A DNA stretch of 64,000 nt, taken from assembly GCF_018141005.1 (NCBI RefSeq), contig NZ_CP046582.1, forward strand, positions 1,798,001 through 1,862,000. The letters run 5' to 3'. Source of the stretch: Erwinia sp. E602 (GTDB lineage: Bacteria > Pseudomonadota > Gammaproteobacteria > Enterobacterales > Enterobacteriaceae). The notes under the pieces were generated by a model. The model was not told where the DNA came from and ran no database searches. It saw only the letters and a program-made list of their open reading frames with translations. This document shows, one piece after another, positions 54,713 through 63,475 of the stretch (the first letter of the stretch is position 1; every line of letters starts with the position of its first letter). Position numbers and translations under genes: made by a program.

Positions 54713-54804
54713 CGGGCGAAAAGAACGCCGGGACGCTGCAAGTACGTCCGTGTAAGCTCGGGCGGCGCTCCCTGCGCCGCACGCCCGGCTAACCTTTTCA
54801 CCCG
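54713..54804. repeat. 94-bp class inverted-repeat element, copy D
   Basis: Ends CGGGCGAAAAG and CTTTTCACCCG; nearly identical to copy A. Confidence 0.85.
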
Positions 54805-54945
54805 CGGCCTCCCTGTCAGCTACTGCGTTGCTGTAAAGGGCATCGTTTTCGGCAGGATACTGAAGACTAAGTCGTGGAAGCTGTCTGATTTAGTTTGATT
54901 TGATTTTTTTTGGTTTTAAAACAGCGACGCAGAAAATAGCAGGCA

Positions 54946-55045
54946 ATCGGGGTTTATCCGGGTTAGCGGACCTTCGGGCACAGGGACGTGTCCGGCAGAG
55001 CCCAGGGACGTTACTGGCGTGTCCGCGATCCGGATAAACCCCGAT
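54946..55045. repeat. 16-bp inverted repeat block, cassette 2
   Basis: ATCGGGGTTTATCCGG at 54946-54961 and its exact complement at 55030-55045; the interior segment CCTTCGGGCACAGGGACGTG is shared with cassette 1. Confidence 0.8.
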
Positions 55046-55047
55046 TA

Positions 55048-55365
55048 GCCGGGCACCGAAACCTGAAGCGACCAGCGGCCCCAAAGCCAGACCCTGATTA
55101 GCCGGGCACCAAAACCTGAAGCGACTAGCGGTCCCGAAGCCACGCCCCGATTAGCCGGGCACCGAAACCTGAAGCGACCAGCGGTCCCGAAGCCACGCCC
55201 CGATTAGCCGGGCACCAAAACCTGAAGCGACCAGCGGCCCCGAAGCCACTCCCCGATTAGCCGGGCACCGGAACCCGAAGCGACAAGCGGCCCCGAAGCC
55301 ACGCCCCGATAAGTCAGGCTTAAAATCCAAAGCGACCTACGGCGCTAAGCGACCCGCCGCTCACC
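55048..55365. repeat. 53-bp tandem array, cassette 2 (6 units)
   Basis: Units start at 55048, 55101, 55154, 55207, 55260 and 55313 (degenerate last unit), each with GCCGGGCACC and AACC(T/C)GAAGCGAC. Same period and core as cassette 1 but two more copies. Confidence 0.88.
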
Positions 55366-55541
55366 CCCACGGCATAAAATTTCGTTTCCCGTCACAAAAC
55401 CCTGCCGCCAGCGTATCCCCCACACCGATAGCGCAGCATCCGCCGCCGCCACTCCGCTACAGTGGTGACATCGCGCTTATTGCCGCCGAAATTGTGCCTT
55501 TGCTGCGCCCAAACCCGCAGCTCACCCTCAAGGAGAAACTC

Positions 55542-56999
55542 ATGCCGTTAACCCGCTTACAGGACCTAACCCTGCTGCGCCAGCAGGCCTACTTCGCCGG
55601 CCGCTGGCAAAATGCTATCAACGGTGAAACCCTGCCGGTCATCAACCCGTCAACCAATGAGGTACTGGCCACCATCCCGGCGCTCGGTGCCGCGGAAACC
55701 GAACAGGCTATCGCCTTTGCCGAGGCCGCGCGTAAAAGCTGGGCCAAAACCCCTAACGCCGAACGCGCTCAGCTGCTGGAAAAATGGTACCAGCTGATCC
55801 TCGACAACGCCGACGACCTCGCGGCGATCATGACCGCCGAACAGGGCAAACCGCTGGCGGAAGCGAAAGGTGAAGTGACCTACGGTGCCGGATTCGTCAA
55901 ATGGTTCGCCGAAGAAGCGCGCCGCATCTACGGCGACACCATCCCGGCACCGTCCGGCGACCGCCGCATCCTCGTCCTCAAACAGCCGGTCGGCGTCGCG
56001 GCGGCCATCACCCCGTGGAACTTCCCGATTGCGATGATCACCCGCAAAGTGGCCCCGGCGCTGGCCGCCGGCTGCCCGATTATCGTCAAACCTTCTGAAC
56101 TCACGCCGCTCTCGGCGCTGGCGCTGGTCGAACTGGCACAGCGCGCTGGCATCCCGGCCGGGGTACTGCAGGTGGTCACCGGCCTGCCGAAAGAGATTGG
56201 CGAAACCCTTACCGCCAGCCGCACCGTGCGCAAAATCTCCTTCACCGGCTCCACCCGCGTCGGCCAGCTGCTGATGCAGCAGAGCGCCGACAGCATCAAA
56301 CGCCTCAGCCTCGAACTCGGCGGCAACGCCCCGCTGATCGTCTTTGACGACGCCGACCTCGATATCGCTATCCCCGGCGTGATGATGAGCAAATTCCGTA
56401 ACGCCGGACAGACCTGCGTCTGCGCCAACCGCATCCTCGTGCAGCGCGGCATCTATCCACGCTTTGCCGAACGCCTGCTGGAAGAAGTGGCGAAACTGAA
56501 AGTCGGCGACGGTTTCGCGGCGGGCAGCACCATCGGCCCGCTGATCAACCCGGCGGCGGTGGAGAAGGTTAACGCGCACATTGAAGACGCGGTAAAACAC
56601 GGCGCACGGGTGCTGACCGGCGGCACCAGCAGCGGCCCCGGCACCTTTGTCACGCCAACGGTGCTGACCGACGTCACCCCGGCGATGCGCATCGCCCACG
56701 AAGAGACCTTCGGCCCGGTGGCACCGCTGTTTATCTTTGATACCGAAGAGCAGGCCATCGACATTGCCAACGACACGCCGTTTGGCCTCGGCTCCTACTT
56801 CTTTACCGAAGACATCCGCCGCGCCTGGCGGGTCGGCGAAGCGCTGGAGTTTGGCATGGTCGGCTTCAACACCGGATCGGTATCGCTGGTCGAGTCGCCG
56901 TTTGGCGGCATAAAACTCTCCGGCATCGGTCGTGAAGGCTCGCATTACGGCATTGACGAATACCTGGAATCAAAAGCCTTCCACTTTGGCAGCCTGTAA
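55542..56999 (+). CDS. gabD: NADP-dependent succinate-semialdehyde dehydrogenase
   Basis: 485 residues from the ATG at 55542, which has AAGGAG eight bases upstream; the in-frame ATG at 55494 adds 16 unrelated residues. ALDH motifs: TPWNFPIAMITRK, SFTGSTRVGQ, the base LELGGNAP and the catalytic Cys in NAGQTCVCANR. This last phrase and YGDTIPAPSGDRR are GabD-like. Converts succinate semialdehyde to succinate in GABA and putrescine catabolism. A terminator separates it from the downstream operon. Confidence 0.88.
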   Translation: MPLTRLQDLTLLRQQAYFAGRWQNAINGETLPVINPSTNEVLATIPALGAAETEQAIAFAEAARKSWAKTPNAERAQLLEKWYQLILDNADDLAAIMTAEQGKPLAEAKGEVTYGAGFVKWFAEEARRIYGDTIPAPSGDRRILVLKQPVGVAAAITPWNFPIAMITRKVAPALAAGCPIIVKPSELTPLSALALVELAQRAGIPAGVLQVVTGLPKEIGETLTASRTVRKISFTGSTRVGQLLMQQSADSIKRLSLELGGNAPLIVFDDADLDIAIPGVMMSKFRNAGQTCVCANRILVQRGIYPRFAERLLEEVAKLKVGDGFAAGSTIGPLINPAAVEKVNAHIEDAVKHGARVLTGGTSSGPGTFVTPTVLTDVTPAMRIAHEETFGPVAPLFIFDTEEQAIDIANDTPFGLGSYFFTEDIRRAWRVGEALEFGMVGFNTGSVSLVESPFGGIKLSGIGREGSHYGIDEYLESKAFHFGSL

Positions 57000-57023
57000 A
57001 TAACGTTTTAATCTTCAAAAAAA

Positions 57024-57054
57024 GCCTGCCCCCGAAACGGGCAGGCTTTTTTTT
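57024..57054 (+). terminator. Rho-independent terminator after gabD
   Basis: GCCTGCCC / GGGCAGGC arms, loop CCGAAAC, then TTTTTTTT. Confidence 0.9.
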
Positions 57055-57096
57055 GCCTGAAAAACCCGCAACTTAACTATTTTCCCATTATTGTGG

Positions 57097-57113
57097 TGCG
57101 CCACGCTGGTGCA
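57097..57113 (+). promoter_or_regulatory. NtrC-like enhancer site 1
   Basis: TGCGCC, ACGCT, GGTGCA: 11 of 12 consensus positions. Its centre is 31 bases (three helical turns) from site 2. Confidence 0.7.
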
Positions 57114-57127
57114 GGTTTAGTACCAGT

Positions 57128-57144
57128 TTCACCATGCTGGTGCG
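57128..57144 (+). promoter_or_regulatory. NtrC-like enhancer site 2
   Basis: TTCACC, ATGCT, GGTGCG: 10 of 12 consensus positions. Lies about 130 bases upstream of the -24/-12 element. Confidence 0.6.
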
Positions 57145-57263
57145 TTTATTTTGTGATGTAAATCATCTATTTAAGCAGTCGGTTTATCTGTCAAAAAAGG
57201 CCTGCCATTACGGCACAAAATTTTTTTGGGCTGCTTTCTACGCATTATTATTTTTTCCACGGC

Positions 57264-57279
57264 TGGCATACTTTCTGCA
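57264..57279 (+). promoter_or_regulatory. Sigma-54 promoter of the ALDH/ABC operon
   Basis: TGGCAT, ACTTT, CTGCA: GG at 57265-57266 and GC at 57277-57278, the same 12-base spacing as at nac. Start predicted near 57290, 58 bases before the first ATG. Confidence 0.75.
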
Positions 57280-57347
57280 TTACTTAAAACAATTACGAAT
57301 AACCCAGGCAAGCGGGTTGTTTATTAGCAGAGCCAGAGGAAGCCGAG

Positions 57348-58817
57348 ATGCTGAGTTTTAAACCGGAAAACATCGCCTTACCCGCAGGGCATTATATCAA
57401 CGGTCAGCACGTTGCCGGCAGCGGCGATCGGCTTGCGGTTAACCGGCCTTCCGATGGTCTGCTGGCGGGAGAGATGACCGAAGCCAGCCGCGAGCTGGTT
57501 GATGAAGCGGTCAGCGTGGCGGACCGCGCGGTGCGTGAAAGCGGCTGGGCCAGCTGCCCGCCGCGCCAGCGCGGCGCGGTACTGCGGCGCTGGGCCGACC
57601 TGATCGTCGCCGACCCGCAGCTGGCGCAGCTGGAATCGCTGGGCTCCACCCGGCCGATCCACGACGTGGTCAACCACGAAATCCCGTTCACCGCCGAAGC
57701 GATCCGCTTCTACGCCGAATGCGCCGACAAATTCAGCGGCGACGTGCTGCCAACCCGCGACGCCAGCCTCGGCATGCTGGTGCCGGAGCCGTACGGCGTG
57801 ATCGGGGCCATCACCCCGTGGAACTTCCCGCTGTCGATGGCCTCGTGGAAATGTGGCCCGGCGCTGGCGGCAGGTAATGCCGTGGTGCTGAAGCCCTCCG
57901 AGCTGACGCCGTTCTCCACCGTGCGGCTGGCCGAACTGGCGCTGCAGGCCGGGCTGCCTGCCGGGGTGCTGAACATCGTGCAGGGCGGTGGTGCCGTCAC
58001 CGGCAGCGCGCTGGTGGCCCATCCGCTGGTGCGCAAGGTCTCCTTTACCGGCTCCACCGCCACCGGCGCACGCATTATGAGCGACGCGGCGTTTAACGGC
58101 ATGAAGCCGGTAACGCTGGAGCTGGGCGGTAAAAGCCCGCAGCTGGTATTTGACGACGCCGGCGATCTGGATGAAGTGGCCGGGCGCATCCTGCGCGGCT
58201 TCACCGCCAACGGCGGCCAGGCCTGCGTGGCCGGCACCCGGCTGATCGTCCAGCGCGGCATTGCCGATGCGCTGATCGCGAAGCTGATCACCCTGTGCCA
58301 GAGCTTCCGCCCCGGCGTCACCTGGGACGAAAGCAGCCGCTATGCGCCGATGATCGACAGCCGCCAGGCCTGCAAGGTCGAGTCGGTGATCGCCAGCGCC
58401 CGGGCGCAGGGGGCGGAAGTGCTGGTCGGCGGCGGCCGCTTTGCCGACACCGGCGAAGGCTACTTCTGGCAGCCGACGCTGCTGGCGGGTCTGGAGCAGG
58501 ATAATCCGGCGGTGCAGGAGGAGATCTTTGGCCCGGTGCTGACCGTGCAGATCTTCGACGATGAAGCCGAAGGGCTGGCGCTGGCCTCACACCCCACTTA
58601 CGGCCTGTGCGCCGGGGTGCACACCAAAAATATTGACCGCGCGCTGCGGGCGATGCGTGGCATCGCGGCGGGCACGGTATGGATCAACCGTTACGGTCGC
58701 TCCGGCGATTTTATCATCCCCACTGGCGGCTTTAACGGCTCCGGTATTGGCAAAGACCTCGGTCGTCAGGCGTTTGAAGCCTGCCAGCGCTATAAGAGCG
58801 TGCTGATCGATTTCTGA
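57348..58817 (+). CDS. Aldehyde dehydrogenase (PuuC-like), first gene of an NtrC-type operon
   Basis: 489 residues. TPWNFPLSMASWKCGPALAAGN, SFTGSTATGAR, general base LELGGKSPQ and catalytic Cys in NGGQACVAGTR; the phrase EEIFGPVLTVQIF is standard. Resembles gamma-glutamyl-aminobutyraldehyde and betaine-aldehyde-type enzymes; the substrate is probably the aldehyde made by the FAD oxidase two genes on. Followed by the HAD gene after 36 bases. Confidence 0.88.
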   Translation: MLSFKPENIALPAGHYINGQHVAGSGDRLAVNRPSDGLLAGEMTEASRELVDEAVSVADRAVRESGWASCPPRQRGAVLRRWADLIVADPQLAQLESLGSTRPIHDVVNHEIPFTAEAIRFYAECADKFSGDVLPTRDASLGMLVPEPYGVIGAITPWNFPLSMASWKCGPALAAGNAVVLKPSELTPFSTVRLAELALQAGLPAGVLNIVQGGGAVTGSALVAHPLVRKVSFTGSTATGARIMSDAAFNGMKPVTLELGGKSPQLVFDDAGDLDEVAGRILRGFTANGGQACVAGTRLIVQRGIADALIAKLITLCQSFRPGVTWDESSRYAPMIDSRQACKVESVIASARAQGAEVLVGGGRFADTGEGYFWQPTLLAGLEQDNPAVQEEIFGPVLTVQIFDDEAEGLALASHPTYGLCAGVHTKNIDRALRAMRGIAAGTVWINRYGRSGDFIIPTGGFNGSGIGKDLGRQAFEACQRYKSVLIDF

Positions 58818-58853
58818 TTTTCTCCCTGTAACGAACTCTCCAGAGGTAACGCA

Positions 58854-59522
58854 ATGGCTGTGTTTAAACCGAAATTCATCACCTTCGACTGTTACGGCAC
58901 GCTGATTAACTTTGATATGGCCGGCGCCGCCGCCACCATCTTTGCCGATCGCGTCGCGCCGGAGCAGATGAGGGCGTTTACCGACGATTTCTCTAACTAC
59001 CGTATGGATGAAGTGCTCGGTGCCTTCAAACTCTACCCGCTGGTGGTGGCCGGTGCGCTGTACCGCACCTGTAACAAGTGGGGCGTGGAGTGCACCGAAG
59101 CCGACTGCGCGGCGGTGATGGAAGCCTGCAAAACCTGGGGCCCGCACCCGGACGTGCCGGCCGGACTGAGCATCGTGGCCAAAGAGATCCCGCTGGTGCT
59201 GCTGACCAACTCCACCGACGAGCTGATCCAGCACCATATCCCGCGTCTTGGCGCACCGATCCATATGACCATCACCGCCGAAGAGGTCGGGGCTTACAAG
59301 CCGCAGATGAAGGGCTTTGAGTACATGCTCAACAAGCTCAACTGCGGCCCGGAAGAGATCCTGCACGTCTCCAGCAGCCTGCGCTATGACCTGATGACCG
59401 CCTATGACCTCGGCATCAAAAACAAGGTGTTTGTTAACCGCGGTCACGGACCGGCGAACCCGGCCTATGAGTACACCGAAATCCGCGATATTGGCGGTCT
59501 TCCGGGCGTGGTTGGCCTGTAA
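58854..59522 (+). CDS. HAD hydrolase, haloacid dehalogenase type II-like
   Basis: 222 residues. Motif I FDCYGTLINFD with the nucleophilic Asp, motif II LLTNST, motif III Lys in EVGAYKPQMKGFEYML, motif IV HVSSSLRYDLMTAYDLG. In L-2-haloacid dehalogenases motif IV reads S-x-N-x-x-D; here the Asn position is not conserved, so true dehalogenation is doubtful. A phosphatase or a role on a hydroxy/amino acid intermediate is possible. GAGGTAAC precedes the ATG. Confidence 0.82.
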   Translation: MAVFKPKFITFDCYGTLINFDMAGAAATIFADRVAPEQMRAFTDDFSNYRMDEVLGAFKLYPLVVAGALYRTCNKWGVECTEADCAAVMEACKTWGPHPDVPAGLSIVAKEIPLVLLTNSTDELIQHHIPRLGAPIHMTITAEEVGAYKPQMKGFEYMLNKLNCGPEEILHVSSSLRYDLMTAYDLGIKNKVFVNRGHGPANPAYEYTEIRDIGGLPGVVGL

Positions 59523-59540
59523 GGCGCAGAGGAGCAGGCG

Positions 59541-60818
59541 ATGAAACTCGAATCATTCTGGCAGGCAACGGCACCGGCGTTCACCGGTGCGGCAGGCGGC
59601 GATTTACCGGCCAGCGCCGACGTGGTGGTGATCGGCGGCGGCTTTACCGGGATCTCGGCGGCGCTGAGCCTGGCGCGCAGCGGCGTCAGCGTGGTGGTGC
59701 TGGAAGCGGGCGAGGTGATGAGCCAGGCCTCCGGCCGCAACGGCGGCCACTGCAACACCGGCGTGGCGCAGAACTTCTCGGCGCTGGTCGAAAGCCAGGG
59801 CGTTGAGCAGGCTACCCGCTACTACCGGGCGTTCGCCGGCGCGGTGGACTACGTGCAGGGGCTGGTCGCCAGCGAGCAGATCGACTGCGACTTCCGCCGC
59901 TGCGGCAAGCTGAAGCTGGCCAGCAAGGCCTCCCACCTGCCGTCGCTGGTCGCCGCCTGCGAAATGATGAAGCGCCATGTTGACCCGGACGTGGAAGTGC
60001 TGAGCCGGGAAGAGGTGGCGCGGGAGATCGACTCACCGGACTTCCACGGCGGTTTGTTACAACGTCACGGCGGCCAGATGCATATGGGCAAGTTCGGCGT
60101 CGGCCTCGCCAACGCCGCCGCCCGCGCCGGGGCGAAAATCTATCCACAGACGGCGGTTACCGGCCTGACGCGGCTGAACGGCCACCGTCATCAGGTGATC
60201 ACCGCACGCGGCACCATTACCGCCGAGAAGGTGCTGATGGCCACCGGCTGCTCCAACGTCGGCCCGTTTGAGTGGTTCCAGCGCCGCATTATTCCGGTGG
60301 GCAGCTTTGTGGTGGTCACCGAGCCGCTGGAAGAGCGGGTGCTGCAGCGTATGCTGCCCGGCGACCGCACCTACGTCACCTCGCTGAACCTCGGCAACTA
60401 CATGCGCACCACCGCCGACCGGCGTCTGGTGTTCGGCGGCCGCGCGCGCTTCGCCATCAGCAGCCCGACCTCGGATGCTAAAAGCGGCGACGTGCTGAAG
60501 GCCGGTATGCAGAAGATGTTCCCCAATCTCGGCAACGTCGGCATCGACTACTGCTGGGGCGGGCTGGTGGATATGACCGCCGACCGCCTGCCGCACGCCG
60601 GCGAGCAGGATGGCGTGTTCTACTCGCTGGGCTACAGCGGGCACGGCACCCAGATGTCGGTGTGGATGGGCCGGGTGATGGCCGATTTGCTGACCGAAAA
60701 AGCCAATGATAATCCGTGGCAGCGCAGCAGCTGGCCGGCGGTTCCCGGTTACTTCGGGAAACCCTGGTTCCTGCCGGTGGCCGGACTGTACTACAAGGCG
60801 AAGGATCGCTTTTCATAA
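59541..60818 (+). CDS. FAD-dependent amine oxidoreductase (PuuB/DAO family)
   Basis: 425 residues. N-terminal dinucleotide-binding fold DVVVIGGGFTGISAALSLARSGVSVVVLEAG, then SGRNGGHCNTGV, the substrate-domain glutamate/hydrophobic region, and the C-terminal GYSGHGTQMSVWMGRVMADLL, as in gamma-glutamylputrescine oxidase PuuB and glycine/D-amino acid oxidases. Expected to oxidise a primary or secondary amine to an aldehyde plus ammonia, which the ALDH in the same operon would oxidise further. 18 bases after the HAD gene with AGAGGAG upstream. Confidence 0.9.
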   Translation: MKLESFWQATAPAFTGAAGGDLPASADVVVIGGGFTGISAALSLARSGVSVVVLEAGEVMSQASGRNGGHCNTGVAQNFSALVESQGVEQATRYYRAFAGAVDYVQGLVASEQIDCDFRRCGKLKLASKASHLPSLVAACEMMKRHVDPDVEVLSREEVAREIDSPDFHGGLLQRHGGQMHMGKFGVGLANAAARAGAKIYPQTAVTGLTRLNGHRHQVITARGTITAEKVLMATGCSNVGPFEWFQRRIIPVGSFVVVTEPLEERVLQRMLPGDRTYVTSLNLGNYMRTTADRRLVFGGRARFAISSPTSDAKSGDVLKAGMQKMFPNLGNVGIDYCWGGLVDMTADRLPHAGEQDGVFYSLGYSGHGTQMSVWMGRVMADLLTEKANDNPWQRSSWPAVPGYFGKPWFLPVAGLYYKAKDRFS

Positions 60819-60902
60819 CAACCCGTCATGCTTCGTGCTGCGGCGCTGGCCGCAGCCTGAATTTGCCAGGGTACAAAAACACAACGACTTGAGGGTGCAC
60901 AG

Positions 60903-62507
60903 ATGAGTAAATTTCGTAAAGAATTTAGCCAGGCTAACCCGACCTTAACCCAGGCCATCACGGACGTGGCCATTACCCGCCGCGGGATGATGAAACTGCT
61001 GTCGGCCGGCGCGGTGATGAGCACCGGCCTGATCGGCTTCCCGGAGTTCAGCTTCGCCGCTGAAACCCCGGTAATGGGCGGCAAGCTGCGCGCGGCGGTG
61101 GCCAACGCCTCTGCCACCGACACGCTGGACCCGGCGCGCGGCAGCAACAGCGGCGACTACTGCCGCCAGTTTATGTTCTACAGCGGCCTGACCGAGCTGG
61201 ATAAAGAGCTGAAGGCGCAGCCGGCGCTGGCCGAATCGATTGAGAGCAGCGACGGTAAGACCTGGCAGGTGAAGCTGCGTTCCGGCGTAACCTTCCACAA
61301 CGGCAAGGCGCTGACCGCCGCCGACGTGATCTACTCGCTGAACCGCCATAAAGATCCGGCCGTGGCCTCCACCGCCATTACCCTGGCCAGCCAGATTGCC
61401 GATATCAAGGCGGTAAGTGACGGCGAGCTGACCCTGACGCTGACCCAGCCGAACTTCGACCTGCCGTCGCTGCTCGCCACCAGCGCCTTCCTGATCGTAC
61501 CGGACGGCACCAAAGACTTCAGCAAGGCGATCGGCACCGGTCCGTTTGTGCTGAAAGAGTTCCAGCCGGGCGTGCGCACCGTCGGCACCAGAAACAAAAA
61601 CTACTGGAAGCCGGGCCTGCCGCGCCTCGACGAAGTGGAGCTGATGGGCGTGACCGACCCGGCCGCCCGCGTCAACGCGCTGATGTCCGGCGACCTGCAG
61701 ATGGTCTCCACGCTCTCCGCCGGTGACGTCAACCGCCTGCGTAAGAACGGCCAGTTCAACGTGCTGGAGAGCAAGTCCGGCATGTACAGCGACCTGATTA
61801 TCCGTACCGACCGCGCGCCAGGCAATAACGCCGATTTCGTGCTGGCGATGAAGTACCTGCAGCCGCGTGAACTGATCGTTAAAACCGTGCTGCAGGGCTT
61901 TGGTGATATCGGTAACGATACCCCGGTTCCGCCGTGGCACCCGATGTTCAACAAGGATCTGCCGCAGCGCCCGCTGGATCTCGACAAAGCCAAATTCCAC
62001 ATCAAGAAGGCCAATATGGCCGGGGCGAAAATCGAAATCATCACCACGCCAAACATTGAAGGCGCGGTGGAAGGCGGCCAGCTGGTACAGCAGATCGCCC
62101 GGTCGGCCGGCCTCAACGTCGCGGTGCGCCGCGTGCCGTACGACGGTTACTGGTCAGCCCACTGGATGAAAGATCCGATCGGCTACGGCTCGGTCAACCC
62201 GCGCCCGACGCTGGATATGCTGTTCTCCCAGTTCTATCTCTCCACCGCGCCGTGGAACGAGTCCGGCTGGAAAAACGAGCAGTTCGATCAGCTGGTGGCC
62301 GCCGCCCGTGGCGAAAGCGACCAGGGCAAACGCAAGCAGATGTACGGCGATATGCAGAAGCTGGTCTACGACAACTGCGGCACGCTGATCCCGGCCTTCA
62401 TCAGCTCGATGGACGGCTGTAGTAAGAAAGTGAAAGGGGTGGAAGCCTGGCCGTCTGGCATGATGATGGGCTATCGTTTCCACGAGTTTGCCTGGTTGGC
62501 TGCATAA
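60903..62507 (+). CDS. ABC transporter binding protein, family 5 (DppA/OppA type), Tat-exported
   Basis: 534 residues. Signal with a twin-arginine ITRRGMMKLLSAGAVMSTGL, cleaved after about FAA. Domains: DTLDPARGSNSGDYCRQFMFYSGLTELDKEL, WQVKLRSGVTFHNGKALTAADVIYSLNRHKDP (SBP family 5 signature) and FVLKEFQPG. Long-chain ligand family: peptides, opines, nickel or glutathione. In this operon the ligand is probably an amine- or glutamyl-containing compound. Starts 84 bases after the oxidase with GAGGG upstream. Confidence 0.92.
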   Translation: MSKFRKEFSQANPTLTQAITDVAITRRGMMKLLSAGAVMSTGLIGFPEFSFAAETPVMGGKLRAAVANASATDTLDPARGSNSGDYCRQFMFYSGLTELDKELKAQPALAESIESSDGKTWQVKLRSGVTFHNGKALTAADVIYSLNRHKDPAVASTAITLASQIADIKAVSDGELTLTLTQPNFDLPSLLATSAFLIVPDGTKDFSKAIGTGPFVLKEFQPGVRTVGTRNKNYWKPGLPRLDEVELMGVTDPAARVNALMSGDLQMVSTLSAGDVNRLRKNGQFNVLESKSGMYSDLIIRTDRAPGNNADFVLAMKYLQPRELIVKTVLQGFGDIGNDTPVPPWHPMFNKDLPQRPLDLDKAKFHIKKANMAGAKIEIITTPNIEGAVEGGQLVQQIARSAGLNVAVRRVPYDGYWSAHWMKDPIGYGSVNPRPTLDMLFSQFYLSTAPWNESGWKNEQFDQLVAAARGESDQGKRKQMYGDMQKLVYDNCGTLIPAFISSMDGCSKKVKGVEAWPSGMMMGYRFHEFAWLAA

Positions 62508-62521
62508 GCAGGAGAACGGCG

Positions 62522-63475
62522 ATGAACAGGTACATACTCAAACTGATACTCCGGCGTGTAGGGTCGGGTTTACTTACGCTCTTCATCGTCTCGGCGCTGG
62601 TGTTCTTTATCACCAGCCTGCTGCCGGGCGATGCGGCGCAGATGATCCTTGGCCAGTCAGCCACCCCGGAAACGGTGGCGGCACTGCGCCAGCAGCTGGG
62701 ACTGGATCAGCCGCTGCTCGTACGTTACGTCAGCTGGCTGGCCGGTATGGTTCAGGGCGATTTTGGTACCTCCTTCGCCAGCAACGTGCCGGTGTCGCAG
62801 CTGGTCTCCCAGCGCATTCCGGCCACCTTCCAGCTGGCCGTTACCACCACCCTGGTGTCGGTACCGCTGGCGCTGGCCATCGGCATCACCGCCGCCATGA
62901 AGCGCGGCTCCTTCCTGGACCGCGCGCTGGTGGTCAGCACCATGGCGGTGGTGGCGGTGCCGGAATTCCTGATTGCCACCGTGGCGGTGCTGATCTTCGC
63001 CGTTAAGCTGCAGTGGGTGCCGGCGATGTCGCTCGGCTCCACCCATCAGGACTTCCTCGGCTTCCTGCGCACCTTTGCGCTGCCGGTGATGACCCTGTGC
63101 TGCGTGATTATTGCCCAGATGGCGCGCATGACGCGCGCCGCTATCGTCAACCAGATGGACAGCCCGTATCTGGAAATGACCCTGCTTAAAGGCGTCAGTC
63201 CGCTGCGCGCGATGCTGCGCCACGCGCTGCCGAACGCGGTCGGGCCGATTGCCAACGCCATCTCACTCAGCCTCTCATACCTGTTTGGCGGGGTGATCAT
63301 TATCGAAAGTATCTTCAGCTATCCGGGCGTGGCCAGCCAGCTGGTGGATGCGGTGAGCAACCGCGATCTGCCGGTGGTGCAGATGTGCGTGATGTTCTTC
63401 GCCGCCTGCTACCTGACCCTGTTACTGGCGGCGGACGTGCTGACCATTGCATTTAATCCTAAGTGGAGGGGCTGA
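62522..63475 (+). CDS. ABC transporter permease, DppB/OppB type
   Basis: 317 residues. N-terminal LILRRVGSGLLTLFIVSALVFFITSLLPGD, AGMVQGDFGTSF, and the EAA loop YLEMTLLKGVSPLRAMLRHALPNAVGP; six membrane segments. GGAGAA before the ATG, 14 bases after the binding protein. Its stop overlaps the next start by one base (TGATG). Confidence 0.93.
   Translation: MNRYILKLILRRVGSGLLTLFIVSALVFFITSLLPGDAAQMILGQSATPETVAALRQQLGLDQPLLVRYVSWLAGMVQGDFGTSFASNVPVSQLVSQRIPATFQLAVTTTLVSVPLALAIGITAAMKRGSFLDRALVVSTMAVVAVPEFLIATVAVLIFAVKLQWVPAMSLGSTHQDFLGFLRTFALPVMTLCCVIIAQMARMTRAAIVNQMDSPYLEMTLLKGVSPLRAMLRHALPNAVGPIANAISLSLSYLFGGVIIIESIFSYPGVASQLVDAVSNRDLPVVQMCVMFFAACYLTLLLAADVLTIAFNPKWRG

Larger units (their letters stand above)
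54440..55370. repeat. Composite repeat cassette 2 (after cbl)
   Basis: Same order as cassette 1: a truncated right end of an inverted-repeat element (CTTTTCGCCCG at about 54470-54480), two full elements 162 bases apart, the AT-rich TGATTT stretch, the 16-bp inverted repeat block and the 53-bp array. nac and cbl lie between the two cassettes in direct orientation. Confidence 0.85.

Noticed and set aside
55048..55365. CRISPR array
   Set aside because: Units are contiguous 53-base tandem copies without unique spacers, and there are no cas genes.
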